A DNA stretch of 64,000 nt, taken from 34-65-8 sp046294735. GTDB taxonomy: Bacteria > Pseudomonadota > Alphaproteobacteria > Sphingomonadales > Sphingomonadaceae. Position numbers and translations under genes: made by a program. Shown here piece after piece: positions 27,346 through 36,513 of this stretch (position 1 is its first letter; every line of letters begins with the position of its first letter). Below the pieces are notes generated by a model. That model ran no database searches, was not told where the DNA came from, and saw only the letters and a list, made by a program, of their open reading frames with translations. The stretch spans positions 434,001-498,000 of the forward strand of contig JBKBKB010000002.1 in the NCBI GenBank assembly GCA_046294735.1, read 5' to 3'.

Positions 27346-29505
27346 ATGCGCCCTGTCGCCCCCTCGCCTGCCCTGTCCATCCTCGCTCTCGCGACTGCTC
27401 TGGCCGCAACGCCAGCCTTGGCGCAGCAGGAAAAGCCTGCCGACGACCTGCACAATCGATCGGTCGGCTCCTCCGGAGAGATCGTTGTCAGCGCCATCGG
27501 GATTACCCAGCTTGATGTGCTGGCGGGCACCTCGGTGCTGGAAGGCGCAGAACTCCAGCGCAATCACGAAGGCCAGATCGGTGACATGCTGACCAAGCTG
27601 CCCGGCGTTTCCGCCACCAGCTTCTCGCCCGGCGCGTCCCGGCCTGTGTTGCGCGGGTTCCAGGGCGAACGGGTGCGCGTTCTGGTCGATGGCATCGGCA
27701 CCAGCGACGTGTCCAACACTTCGGTTGACCATGCGACGTCGATCGACCCGCTCACGGCCGAGCGGATCGAGGTCCTGCGCGGCCCGGCCGTACTTCTGTT
27801 CGGCAGTCAGGCGATTGGCGGCGCGGTCAACGTGATCGACAAGCGCATCCCGCTTCGCCGGATGACCGAGCCGTTCCACCTCGATACCGCCGGAGCGATC
27901 GATACCGCCTTCGATCTGCGCGAAGCAGGCGCATCACTTGATGTGCCGGTCGGCCAGAACTTTGTCTTCCACGCCAGCGGCGGATGGCGCGAGACCAACG
28001 ACATGCGCGTGCCCGGCTTCGTGGTGGCGCCCGGCCTGCGGGCCGATCTGCTGGCAGATGCCGACGAGGAAGAGGAAGAGGGCCTGCTGCAAGAAGCCGA
28101 AGAGCTGCGCGAAGCGGCAAATGCCCGCGACACGCTGGCGGGCAGCGCCACCCGCACCTGGTCTGCCAACACCGGCTTCGCATTTTTTGCTGGTGAAAGC
28201 ACCCTGGGTTCCTCGGTCGGCTGGTATGACACCCGCTACGGCGTTCCGCTTCGCCCCGGTGCCGGCCATCACCATCATGGTGGGGAGGGCGAACACGAGG
28301 GCGAGGAGCATGAAGGCGAAGAAGGGGAAGAGAACGATGCCGTCACCATCGACCTGCGCCAATTCCGCGCCGACCTGCGCGGACGGCTGGCGCTTGGCGG
28401 CGGGTTCTTCGAGGCCCTCAATACCCGCGTCGGCTTCTCCGATTACACCCACACCGAGTTTGAGGGCGACGAAATCGGCACCGTGTTCGACGTGAAGAGC
28501 ATGGAAGCCCGCGCCGTGCTGGAACAGGCCAATCGGAACGGCTGGCGCGGCGCGCTCGGCGTGCAATACTATTACCGCGATTTCGATGCCTTTGGTGCCG
28601 AGGCCTATGTGCCGAAAAACCGGACTGACCAATTTGCCGTGTTCGGCCTGCAGGAAGTCCCGCTCGGCCCGGTCCAGCTGGAACTCGCGGCCCGCTACGA
28701 ATCGACCAATGTGAAGTCTCAGGTGATCGGCGCGGCCCGGTCGTTTGACACCTTTTCAGGGGCAGCCGGTCTCGCCTACGAAACCGAGCAAGGGCTGCGC
28801 TTCGGCATTACCGGCCACCGGGCCGAGCGCGCACCGAGTGCGGAGGAGCTCTATTCCAATGGTCCGCACATTGCGACGCAGGCATTCGAGGTGGGCAACC
28901 CCAATCTGACCACCGAAAGGGCGTGGGGTGTAGAGGCGTTCCTGCGTGGGCGGATCGGCTTGGCGAGCGTCAACATAGCGGTCTATCGCAACTGGTTCGA
29001 CAACTTCATCTACCTCAGCGAGACCGGCCTGGAAGAAGACGAACTGCCGGTGTTCGAATACTTGCAGGGCGATGTCGACTACATGGGCGTGGAAGGCCAA
29101 GTGAGCGTGCCGATCATCGACAGCGGCCCGTTCCGCCTGATCGCCGATATACGGGGCGACTACATCAGGGCGGAACTGTCTGACGGCACCCCGCTGCCGC
29201 GCATCCCACCGCTGCGCCTGCTGGGCGCGCTGGAGGCGCAGACCGAGCGGTTCGACGTGCGCGGCGAAGTCGAATGGTTCGATGAGCAGACCCGCGTGTC
29301 ACCGTTCGAAACGCCGACCGAGGGCTATACCCAGGTCAACGCCTCGATTGCGTGGAAACCCTTTCGCGGTGACAAGAACGTCACTGTGCTGCTGCAGGGC
29401 AACAACCTGTTCGACGTAACCGCCCGCCGCCACGCCAGCTTCACCAAGGACTTCGTACCGCTGGCAGGCCGCAATGTCCGGCTGAGCGTCAGGACCAGCT
29501 TCTGA
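27346..29505 (+). CDS. TonB-dependent receptor with His/Glu-rich loop (probable zinc/metal uptake)
   Basis: This is a 719-residue outer-membrane receptor. A signal peptide is at the N-terminus (cleaved after ALAQ). The plug domain covers residues about 45-165, with GDMLTKLPGVSATSF and IEVLRGPAVLLFGSQAIGGAVNVID, and the barrel ends in the standard aromatic terminal residue (VRTSF). One extracellular loop, about residue 305-330, is GHHHHGGEGEHEGEEHEGEE, which suggests binding of Zn or a similar metal, as in ZnuD-like receptors; a second acidic loop (DADEEEEEG) is near residue 240. A TonB box is not obvious. Start uncertain: ATG 27331 or 27346, neither with a ribosome binding site. Confidence 0.9.
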   Translation: MRPVAPSPALSILALATALAATPALAQQEKPADDLHNRSVGSSGEIVVSAIGITQLDVLAGTSVLEGAELQRNHEGQIGDMLTKLPGVSATSFSPGASRPVLRGFQGERVRVLVDGIGTSDVSNTSVDHATSIDPLTAERIEVLRGPAVLLFGSQAIGGAVNVIDKRIPLRRMTEPFHLDTAGAIDTAFDLREAGASLDVPVGQNFVFHASGGWRETNDMRVPGFVVAPGLRADLLADADEEEEEGLLQEAEELREAANARDTLAGSATRTWSANTGFAFFAGESTLGSSVGWYDTRYGVPLRPGAGHHHHGGEGEHEGEEHEGEEGEENDAVTIDLRQFRADLRGRLALGGGFFEALNTRVGFSDYTHTEFEGDEIGTVFDVKSMEARAVLEQANRNGWRGALGVQYYYRDFDAFGAEAYVPKNRTDQFAVFGLQEVPLGPVQLELAARYESTNVKSQVIGAARSFDTFSGAAGLAYETEQGLRFGITGHRAERAPSAEELYSNGPHIATQAFEVGNPNLTTERAWGVEAFLRGRIGLASVNIAVYRNWFDNFIYLSETGLEEDELPVFEYLQGDVDYMGVEGQVSVPIIDSGPFRLIADIRGDYIRAELSDGTPLPRIPPLRLLGALEAQTERFDVRGEVEWFDEQTRVSPFETPTEGYTQVNASIAWKPFRGDKNVTVLLQGNNLFDVTARRHASFTKDFVPLAGRNVRLSVRTSF

Positions 29506-29574
29506 GCCGCCTCATTTCGGGGTCTCAAATCATCCGCCGGTACACGTCAGTGAACCCGGCAAGCGCCACCGGGA

Positions 29575-30750
29575 TCAGTCTTCCACTGCGAAGCTGATCT
29601 CGGCGTGTTCGCGAAGGCGCTCGACCAGCGCTTCGCCCAGGAACGCGCCCGGGGTGCCGACGCCGCCTTCGGCCTTGCTCGCCAGCAGCGCCATACCGGT
29701 CTCCGCCAGCATCCGGCTGGTTGAGCCATAACCCGGATCGTAGCGGCCCTTAACACCGTAGCGGATCGTCTCTCCGCCCGGCATCTCGCCGACGAACACG
29801 ACGTCATAGAACCCGTTCTCGCGTTCTTCCGCGCTCGGCCCTTCGCCCGGCTTGGGCGGCTTGGCGCCGAAGGGGTTCTTGAGCATTTCGACCACAGCAT
29901 TGGCCGCGGCCTTGCCGGCATCGCCCGGGCTGGTCAGCATCATTTCGTCGTACCTGAAATCGGTGCCCCACGGGTGGCCGAGCAGGAAATTGGTCCGGTG
30001 GACGTTCTTGGTGTTGATCGTCGCCATGATGAAGGGCGCAGCCCAGCGGCCCAGGTCTTCCTCGTAATGCGGCATCATGCCGGAGGGCTGGTCTGCCCCC
30101 TCAAAGCCGGGGGTCAGACCGAACGGACTGTTGAGCACCTTGATGATCGAGGGGTTCTTCGCTGCCGCCTTGACCGTGGCGGTCAGGCTGGCGGCCGTGC
30201 CGCCAGAGAAAGTCCCCTGCATCGCGCGGACCCGCCCGCGCACCCGCGGAGCAGCCGCGCCGAACCGGGCCTTCGCTTCACGCTGCAGCATCAGCACGCC
30301 GAGATCGAACGGAATCGAATCGAATCCGCTGGAAAAACAGATCCGCGCCCCGCTGGCTTTGGCGGCATCGTGGTGCAGGTCAATCTGCTCGCGCATCCAC
30401 GCCGGTTCGCCGCACAGGTCGGCATAGTCGGTGCCGGTCTTGACGCAGGCCGCGACCAGCGCGTCGCCATAGAGCTGGTACGGTCCGACCGTGGTCAGGA
30501 CGACTTTGGTGCGGCCGCACATCGCATCGAGGCTGGCCGGATCATCGGCATCGGCCACCACCAGCGGGATTTCCGCAGGCGCGCCGATTTCATCGCGCAC
30601 TTCCTGCAGCTTGGTCAGGCTGCGCCCGGCCATGGCCCATTTCGGTGCGCCTGGCTTGCCCGCGTATTCACGCACGAAATGTTCAGCCACCAGTCGTCCG
30701 GTATAGCCGGTTGCACCATAGACGATAATGTCAAATTCACGCTCAGCCAT
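29575..30750 (-). CDS. Saccharopine dehydrogenase-like (trans-acting enoyl reductase type) protein
   Basis: This is a 391-residue NAD(P)-binding protein. The Rossmann fold starts at once: IIVYGATGYTGRLVAEHFV (residues about 6-24), with the GATGYTG dinucleotide loop. YADLCGEPAW and ICFSSGFDSIPFDLG are shared with the saccharopine dehydrogenase/trans-acting enoyl reductase family. Such proteins act on diverse lipid-like substrates in mycobacteria; no substrate is known here. The next upstream gene is an acyl-CoA dehydrogenase on the same strand, which fits a lipid role. Good ribosome binding site (GGAGAG) before the ATG at 30750. Confidence 0.85.
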   Translation of the reverse strand: MAEREFDIIVYGATGYTGRLVAEHFVREYAGKPGAPKWAMAGRSLTKLQEVRDEIGAPAEIPLVVADADDPASLDAMCGRTKVVLTTVGPYQLYGDALVAACVKTGTDYADLCGEPAWMREQIDLHHDAAKASGARICFSSGFDSIPFDLGVLMLQREAKARFGAAAPRVRGRVRAMQGTFSGGTAASLTATVKAAAKNPSIIKVLNSPFGLTPGFEGADQPSGMMPHYEEDLGRWAAPFIMATINTKNVHRTNFLLGHPWGTDFRYDEMMLTSPGDAGKAAANAVVEMLKNPFGAKPPKPGEGPSAEERENGFYDVVFVGEMPGGETIRYGVKGRYDPGYGSTSRMLAETGMALLASKAEGGVGTPGAFLGEALVERLREHAEISFAVED

Positions 30751-30825
30751 CACGCTCTCCTTTGTCTGCAAGAATGCGCCGAGCACCGGGTGGAGTCAAA
30801 GCCGTTACGGAATAGCTCGCGCCCG

Positions 30826-32001
30826 TCAGAACCGGAACTGGCGGCTGGCGAGGTCGTACATGATCTCTTCTGATCCGCCGCCGATCGCCATCACACGGAC
30901 TTCGCGGTAAATCCGCTCGACCCGGCCGCCGCGCATGAAACTTGCCCCACCCAGGATCTGACACGCCTCGCGCGCGCAGAACTCCATGGTCTGTGTCGCC
31001 TGCACCTTGAGCAAGGCAAAATCTCCCGGCACGGCGCAGCCGGACTTTACCGTCCACGCGGCATGATCGATCATCGCCTGCGTCGCATGGATGCGCTGAA
31101 GCATGGCGGCGAGCTTGTGCCGGATCGCCTGCCGGGTGGCGAGCGGGCGGCCGAAAGTTTCACGCTGCTGCGCCCAGTCGAGCGCATCCTCGAAGCATAG
31201 CCGGGCATAGGCCGCCGCTTGCTGCGCCATCCCTAGCCGCTCGCCATTAAAGTTGCGCATGATCCCGGCGAAGCCGCCGTTTTCCGGTCCGATCAGGTTG
31301 TCCGCTGGCACCTCGACATCGTCGAAATGGATTGTCGCGGTGTCGGACGCGTGCCAGCCCATCTTGGCCAGCGGCGTGCGGCTCACGCCGGGCCGGTCAA
31401 GCTCGACCAGAAGGAGCGAAATCCCGCCCATCCCTTCACCCCCGGTGCGCACCGCGAGGGTGATATAGTCCGCCCGTATCCCTGAGGTGATGAAGGTCTT
31501 CTCACCGTTGACAACATAGTGGCCACCGCGCCGCTCCGCGCGGGTTCTCAGGTTGGCGACATCCGACCCTCCGCCGGGCTCAGTAATGCCGAGGCAGATG
31601 ATCTTTTCGCCCGCCAGCACTGCGGGTGCGATGCGCTGTTTCAGTTCTTCGCTGCCCATGGCGAGGACCGGCGGCAGGCCGATCCCGTGGGTCATCAGCG
31701 AAGCCGGAATGCCGCCAGCACCGGGGCGGCACAGTTCCTCCGACTGGACCAGCGAATGGAACGGGTCGAACCCCTCGCCCGCGCCGCCGTATTCCGCCGG
31801 ATAGCCCAGCCCCAGCACCCCAGCCTCGGCTGCCTTGCGATGCAGGTCGCGGGGCAATTCGCCCGCCGCTTCCCAATCCGCAACATGCGGCATGATCTCG
31901 CGAGCGACGAACGCCCTGACGCTCGCCGCAACCGCCTCGTGCGTGTCGTCATAATGCGGGGAGCGGGCTCGCCACTGGTCGAAGAGCGGTGTGCTGGCCA
32001 T
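30826..32001 (-). CDS. Acyl-CoA dehydrogenase
   Basis: This is a 391-residue flavoenzyme that oxidises acyl-CoA to the enoyl form. Family signatures are GLGYPAEYGGAG, ICLGITEPGGGSDVANL (about residues 125-141), GEKTFITSGIRADY, and the C-terminal ACQILGGASFMRGGRVERIYREVRVM with the FAD-binding and tail region. The likely catalytic acid is near the C-terminus but I cannot place it exactly. The start ATG overlaps the dcd stop by one base (TGATG). Confidence 0.92.
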   Translation of the reverse strand: MASTPLFDQWRARSPHYDDTHEAVAASVRAFVAREIMPHVADWEAAGELPRDLHRKAAEAGVLGLGYPAEYGGAGEGFDPFHSLVQSEELCRPGAGGIPASLMTHGIGLPPVLAMGSEELKQRIAPAVLAGEKIICLGITEPGGGSDVANLRTRAERRGGHYVVNGEKTFITSGIRADYITLAVRTGGEGMGGISLLLVELDRPGVSRTPLAKMGWHASDTATIHFDDVEVPADNLIGPENGGFAGIMRNFNGERLGMAQQAAAYARLCFEDALDWAQQRETFGRPLATRQAIRHKLAAMLQRIHATQAMIDHAAWTVKSGCAVPGDFALLKVQATQTMEFCAREACQILGGASFMRGGRVERIYREVRVMAIGGGSEEIMYDLASRQFRF

Positions 32002-32555
32002 CACAACCTCGGCAGCGTCACGCCGCGCTGGCCCATGTACTTGCCAGCGCGATCTTTATAACTGGTTTCGCACCGTTCGTTGCCCTGCAGGAACAGGAAC
32101 TGGCACGCGCCTTCATTGGCGTAGATTTTCGCGGGCAACGGCGTGGTGTTGGAAAACTCCAGCGTTACGTGCCCTTCCCAGCCCGGCTCCAGCGGGGTGA
32201 CGTTGACGATAATCCCGCACCGGGCATAGGTCGATTTGCCAAGGCAGATCACCAGGACGTCTTCCGGCACGCGGAAATATTCCACCGTCCGGGCCAGCGC
32301 GAAGCTGTTGGGCGGGATGATGCAGACATCGGTTTGGCGGTCAACGAAGCTTTTCGGGTCAAACTGCTTGGGATCGACCACGCTGGAATCGACGTTGGTG
32401 AAGATCTTGAACTCAGGCGCGACCCGCGCGTCATAGCCATAGCTCGACAGGCCATAAGAGATGCAGCCTTCGCGCCGCTGTGCCTCCACGAACGGTTCGA
32501 TCATGCCGTGTTCGAGCGCCTGGGTGCGGATCCACTTGTCGGAAAGAATCGCCAT
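32001..32555 (-). CDS. dcd: dCTP deaminase
   Basis: This 184-residue protein converts dCTP to dUTP for thymidylate synthesis. The hallmark NSFALARTVEYFRVPEDVL (residues about 88-106), CLGKSTYARCGIIVNVTPLEPGWEGHVTLEFSN (with the catalytic Glu) and the C-terminal QFLFLQG and KYMGQRG are all present. Length is that of the homotrimer type. Start at 32555 has the usual MAILSDKWI opening. It is translationally coupled to the acyl-CoA dehydrogenase, which is an unrelated pathway. Confidence 0.97.
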   Translation of the reverse strand: MAILSDKWIRTQALEHGMIEPFVEAQRREGCISYGLSSYGYDARVAPEFKIFTNVDSSVVDPKQFDPKSFVDRQTDVCIIPPNSFALARTVEYFRVPEDVLVICLGKSTYARCGIIVNVTPLEPGWEGHVTLEFSNTTPLPAKIYANEGACQFLFLQGNERCETSYKDRAGKYMGQRGVTLPRL

Positions 32556-32613
32556 GGCGGTGTGATTCCCCAGCCGGGGCTTGCGGGCAAGATGGCACGC
32601 GCGCTGTCCCCCG

Positions 32614-33147
32614 TTACTTGCGGTTCTTCGGCGGGGCGAGCCAGGGGTTGAGCTTTCCGAGGTGGTCAAGCCACTGGCGCGGTTTGCGCAGCATCGACTG
32701 GGGATAGACCACCTTGATCCCGGCGATCTCGGCCATGGCACCAACGAAGTGGATGCAGTTGCGCCGCTCCAAGTCATAATGCTTGCCCGGGGCGGTGCGC
32801 CAGCGCTCCACCTCTGCCCTGACCCTGCGGTACTGCGCATCGCTCAGCTTGACGGTGAAGTGGCGCTTGGTGGACTGGATATATTTCGCCGGCTCGATCT
32901 GGATGGCGTGCTCGACCGGCCCCTGCAGCACCGCACGGCTCACCTCCCTCGCAGTAAAGCCGTAGTTCTCGCTGACCCGTTCGCCGGTCGCATCAATCGT
33001 CCCTTCAAGCACGATGAAGGTATGGGGATAGCGCCCGGAAAAGACCGAGCCGCTGAACGAGTGAAAGCTCATCAGCACCTCCGCGCTGGCCGCACCGGGC
33101 CACGTGAGCGCAATCAGCGCCAGCAGGGCAGCAAGGAAGCGATTCAT
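32614..33147 (-). CDS. Secreted Cys/His protein, possible permuted papain-like hydrolase
   Basis: This is a 177-residue protein with a signal peptide (MNRFLAALLALIALTWPGAASA). The mature part has an early histidine in a strand, RYPHTFIVLEG (about residue 42), and a later Asn-Cys pair at the start of a helix, RRNCIHFVGAMAEIAGI (about residue 130). His first, Cys later is the order in permuted NlpC/P60-like cysteine hydrolases. This is suggestive only; the family is not confirmed. It lies between dcd and putA on the same strand. Confidence 0.55.
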   Translation of the reverse strand: MNRFLAALLALIALTWPGAASAEVLMSFHSFSGSVFSGRYPHTFIVLEGTIDATGERVSENYGFTAREVSRAVLQGPVEHAIQIEPAKYIQSTKRHFTVKLSDAQYRRVRAEVERWRTAPGKHYDLERRNCIHFVGAMAEIAGIKVVYPQSMLRKPRQWLDHLGKLNPWLAPPKNRK

Positions 33148-33193
33148 CGTACCTTCCTAGCAAGGCCGGGCCGCATCCGGCAAACCCGGCGGC

Positions 33194-36100
33194 TCAACTT
33201 GCCAGCAGGCTGGCATTGCCGCCTGCCGCTGTGGTGTCGATACAGACCACCCGTTCGGTTGCGAAGCGGGCAACATAGTGCGGCCCGCCAGCCTTCGGCC
33301 CGGTGCCCGAGAGCCCCTCGCCGCCGAACGGCTGGCTTTCCACCACGGCGCCGATCTGGTTGCGGTTGACGTAGAAGTTGCCGACCCGCGCCCTCGCCTC
33401 GACCAGCCGCCGGGTGGCGGCAATCCGGCTGTGGAGGCCCAGAGTAAGGCCGTATCCGGTGGCATTGATGTCATCAATCACCTGCTCCAGCTGGTCGGCG
33501 CGGAAACGCACGACATGGAGGATGGGTCCGAAGTGTTCGCGGTCGAGCGCGGCGATCGAGGGAATCTCGATGATCGTCGGGGCCACGAACCAGCCGTGCC
33601 GGTCAGACGACTGCCCCAGCCGGGTGACACGGTACCCGGCGCCCTGCATCGCGTGGACATGGCCTTCGAGGTTGAACCAGGCCTCCTGGTCGATCGCCGG
33701 GCCGACATCGGTGGCAAGATCGGCCGGATCGCCCACCACCAGCGCCTCGAACGCGCCTGTGATCATCTCCAGCATGGAATCGGCGACATCGTCCTGTACA
33801 TAGAGCACGCGCAGGGCGGAGCAGCGCTGCCCGGCGCTTTGAAACGCGCTGGCGACCACATCGCGCGTAACCTGCTCGGGCAAGGCGGAGCTATCCACGA
33901 TCATCGCGTTTTGCCCGCCGGTTTCGGCAATCAGGATACCGAGCGTCCCTTCCCGCGCGGCGAGGCTGCGGTTGATCGCGCGCGCGGTGTCGGTCGATCC
34001 GGTGAAGGCGACCCCGGCGATGCGAGGGTCGGAAGTGATCGCCGCACCGACCTTGCCGTCGCCAGGAAGCAGGTGGAAAACCTCCTGCGGGATACCTGCC
34101 TCGTGGCACAGGCGCACGGCGAGGCTGGCGATCAGCGGGGTCTGCTCGGCAGGCTTGGCCACCACGGCATTGCCCGCCGCCAACGCAGCAGCGGCCGGGC
34201 CGATGAAAATGGCGAGGGGGAAATTCCATGGGCTGATGGTAGCGAAAACGCCGCGGCCATGCAGGCTCAGGCGGTTTTCCTCGCCCGTGGGGCCGGGCAG
34301 CGGCACAGGTGCGCTGAACAGGCGGCGCGCCTCGCCCGCATAGTAACGCAGAAAATCGACCGCCTCGCGCAGCTCCAGCACGGAATCGAGCAGGGTCTTG
34401 CCGGCCTCGCGCTGGCACAGGCTGAGGAAATCGTCGGTATGCTGCTCGAACAGGTCAGCGGCGGCCTCCAGCAACAGGGCGCGCTTTTCGCCGCCCAGCG
34501 CGCACCAGCCGGGCTGGATGGCTTGCGCCGTGGCAAGCGCATGGTCGATGTCGGACAGGCTCGCTTCCGTCACCAGCCCGACCTGCCGGGCATGGTTCTG
34601 CGGGCTGACAATTGCGCGGGTCTGGCCCGGCTCGCCCGAGGGCAGGCTGGGCCCCGCTTTCCACATTACCCCTGCGAGTGCGTGCAGCCGCTCCACCAGC
34701 GGCCCGCGCACCAGCGGGTCCGCCAGATCGACGCCCGCGCTGTTCGCGCGCCGGGGGAAGATCGCAGCGGGCAGGGGGATGGCCGGGTTGCGCAGCGGGC
34801 GCAGCGCCGCCAGCTCCGCCACCGGATCGGTGACCAGCTCGGCCACCGGCACTTCGGCATCGCCCATGCGGTTGACGAAGCTGGAGTTGGCCCCGTTTTC
34901 GAGCAGGCGGCGCACGAGATAGGCGAGCAGGTCCTTGTGCCCGCCAACCGGCGCGTAGATGCGGACCGGGGTCGGGCGGTTGCCTTCGAGCCGGGCCAGC
35001 TCAGCATAGACTTCCTCACCCATGCCGTGGAGGCGTTGATATTCGAATTCCCGCTCACCGGCGAGCGCCTTGATCGCGCCGATGGTATATGCGTTGTGGG
35101 TGGCGAAGGCAGGGTAGATCACGTCGCTTGCCTCCAGCAGGCGCGCGGCGCAGGCGAGGTAGGAGACATCGGTCGCCACTTTGCGGGTGAAGACCGGGTA
35201 ATCGGCAAAACCACCCACCTGGCTCAGCTTGATCTCGCTGTCCCAGTAAGCGCCTTTGACCAGCCGCACCATCAGCCGCCGCCCGTGACGCCGCGCCAGC
35301 TTCGCCGCCCAGTCGCAGACGGGAACTGCACGCTTCTGATACGCCTGCACCGCCAGGCCGAACCCTTCCCACTGGCTGCCATCCGGGCGAGTGAACAGAG
35401 CATCGTCTGCCACCAATCGCTCGATCAGCGCCAGTGACAATTCGAGCCGCTCGGCTTCCTCTGCGTCGATTGTGAAATGCATGTCCGCATCGCGCGCCTT
35501 GCCGATCAGGGCACTAACCACCGGCTGGAGATGCGCCAGCGCCGCCTCGCCGTGCCAGAAATCGTATTTCGGATAGAGCGCGGAAAGCTTGACTGAAATA
35601 CCGGGTGCCATGCGGAATCCGCCAGCCGTCTCGCTCGCCAGCCGGGCAATCGCATCTTCGTAGGACTGCCGATACCGCTCCGCATCGGCCATCGTCATCG
35701 CCGCTTCGCCAAGCATATCGAAACTGTGAGTGATGCCCTTCGCGCGTTCCGGTGCAGCCCGCTTGAGCGCTTCGTCGATCGTCCGCCCGAACACGAACTG
35801 CCCGCCAAGGATCTTCATCGCCTGCAATGTTGCGGTGCGGATCACCGGCTCCCCGACCCGGCCGATCGCGCGTCTCAGCGCCGCGCCCATACCGCGTTGA
35901 TGATCTTCCGGCCGCTCCAGCACCTCTCCCGTCAGCATCAGCGAAAAAGTGGCGGCGTTGACGAAAGTAGAGCCGCTTTCGCCAAGGTGCTCGGACCAGT
36001 CGATCGGGCCGAGCTTGTCGCGGATCAGCGCATCGGCAGTCGCGGCATCAGGCACGCGGAGAAGTGCTTCGGCCAGGCACATCAGGGCGATGCCCTCCTC

Positions 36101-36313
36101 GGTATCGAGGCCGAACTGCTGCAGGAAGGCATCAAGCCCGCTCGCCTTGCGCTGGCGCGCGCCTTCGATCAGGCGGCTGGCGGTGGCGGCCGCTTCTGGA
36201 TGGGCCGCGCTGGCCGGGGCAGCCTGCCGCAGACGCTCGGCCAGGCAGGCCGACTCCTCCTGCCGGTAGGCGAGACGCAGGGCATGGCGATCAATCGGCG
36301 CAGGAGACGACAT
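33194..36313 (-). CDS. putA: Bifunctional proline dehydrogenase / L-glutamate gamma-semialdehyde dehydrogenase PutA
   Basis: This is a 1039-residue enzyme that turns proline into glutamate in two steps, with channelling. The FAD-dependent proline dehydrogenase barrel spans residues about 180-470 (MVRLVKGAYWDSEIK, RLHGMGEEVYAEL, RIYAPVGGHKDLLAYLVRRLLENG). The aldehyde dehydrogenase part spans about 530-1000 (SPWNFPLAIFIG, GGQNAMIVDSSALPEQ, catalytic Cys in SAGQRCSALRVLYVQ). It lacks the N-terminal ribbon-helix-helix repressor domain of the long PutA type, so regulation must come from another factor. Normal for the short class. Divergent from the ParA-like gene. Confidence 0.96.
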   Translation of the reverse strand: MSSPAPIDRHALRLAYRQEESACLAERLRQAAPASAAHPEAAATASRLIEGARQRKASGLDAFLQQFGLDTEEGIALMCLAEALLRVPDAATADALIRDKLGPIDWSEHLGESGSTFVNAATFSLMLTGEVLERPEDHQRGMGAALRRAIGRVGEPVIRTATLQAMKILGGQFVFGRTIDEALKRAAPERAKGITHSFDMLGEAAMTMADAERYRQSYEDAIARLASETAGGFRMAPGISVKLSALYPKYDFWHGEAALAHLQPVVSALIGKARDADMHFTIDAEEAERLELSLALIERLVADDALFTRPDGSQWEGFGLAVQAYQKRAVPVCDWAAKLARRHGRRLMVRLVKGAYWDSEIKLSQVGGFADYPVFTRKVATDVSYLACAARLLEASDVIYPAFATHNAYTIGAIKALAGEREFEYQRLHGMGEEVYAELARLEGNRPTPVRIYAPVGGHKDLLAYLVRRLLENGANSSFVNRMGDAEVPVAELVTDPVAELAALRPLRNPAIPLPAAIFPRRANSAGVDLADPLVRGPLVERLHALAGVMWKAGPSLPSGEPGQTRAIVSPQNHARQVGLVTEASLSDIDHALATAQAIQPGWCALGGEKRALLLEAAADLFEQHTDDFLSLCQREAGKTLLDSVLELREAVDFLRYYAGEARRLFSAPVPLPGPTGEENRLSLHGRGVFATISPWNFPLAIFIGPAAAALAAGNAVVAKPAEQTPLIASLAVRLCHEAGIPQEVFHLLPGDGKVGAAITSDPRIAGVAFTGSTDTARAINRSLAAREGTLGILIAETGGQNAMIVDSSALPEQVTRDVVASAFQSAGQRCSALRVLYVQDDVADSMLEMITGAFEALVVGDPADLATDVGPAIDQEAWFNLEGHVHAMQGAGYRVTRLGQSSDRHGWFVAPTIIEIPSIAALDREHFGPILHVVRFRADQLEQVIDDINATGYGLTLGLHSRIAATRRLVEARARVGNFYVNRNQIGAVVESQPFGGEGLSGTGPKAGGPHYVARFATERVVCIDTTAAGGNASLLAS

Positions 36314-36513
36314 CGGGTGCGACTCTTCATCAGGAGTGGATGACTGGCCGCCGCATTGAACCCGGTTTCATCTGCAATCAAGTTGGCGCGTCTTCGGTCG
36401 CGCAATCGCGAACCATCCGCGAGGAAAATCCCGCCTTCCAGCGGAGCATAGTGGTTGACGCCATTGCAATACATCCCGGAATATGCGCCAATTGCCGGAA
36501 AAGGGGTGGCAGA
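36314..36513. promoter_or_regulatory. Divergent region between putA and the ParA-like gene
   Basis: This 200-base gap has no gene. For the plus-strand gene, TTGACG at 36455-36460 with an AT-richer segment about 18 bases on (GAATAT, 36479-36484) is a possible promoter. It would start near 36491, just before the GTG at 36514. An in-frame ATG at 36342 would read through this whole region, but the predicted leader peptide shows no family similarity. No terminator or clear operator was found. Confidence 0.3.

Noticed and set aside
36342..36513. Upstream ATG extending the ParA-like protein by 57 residues
   Set aside because: The extra residues have no family similarity and no ribosome binding site, and the region looks like a promoter gap.
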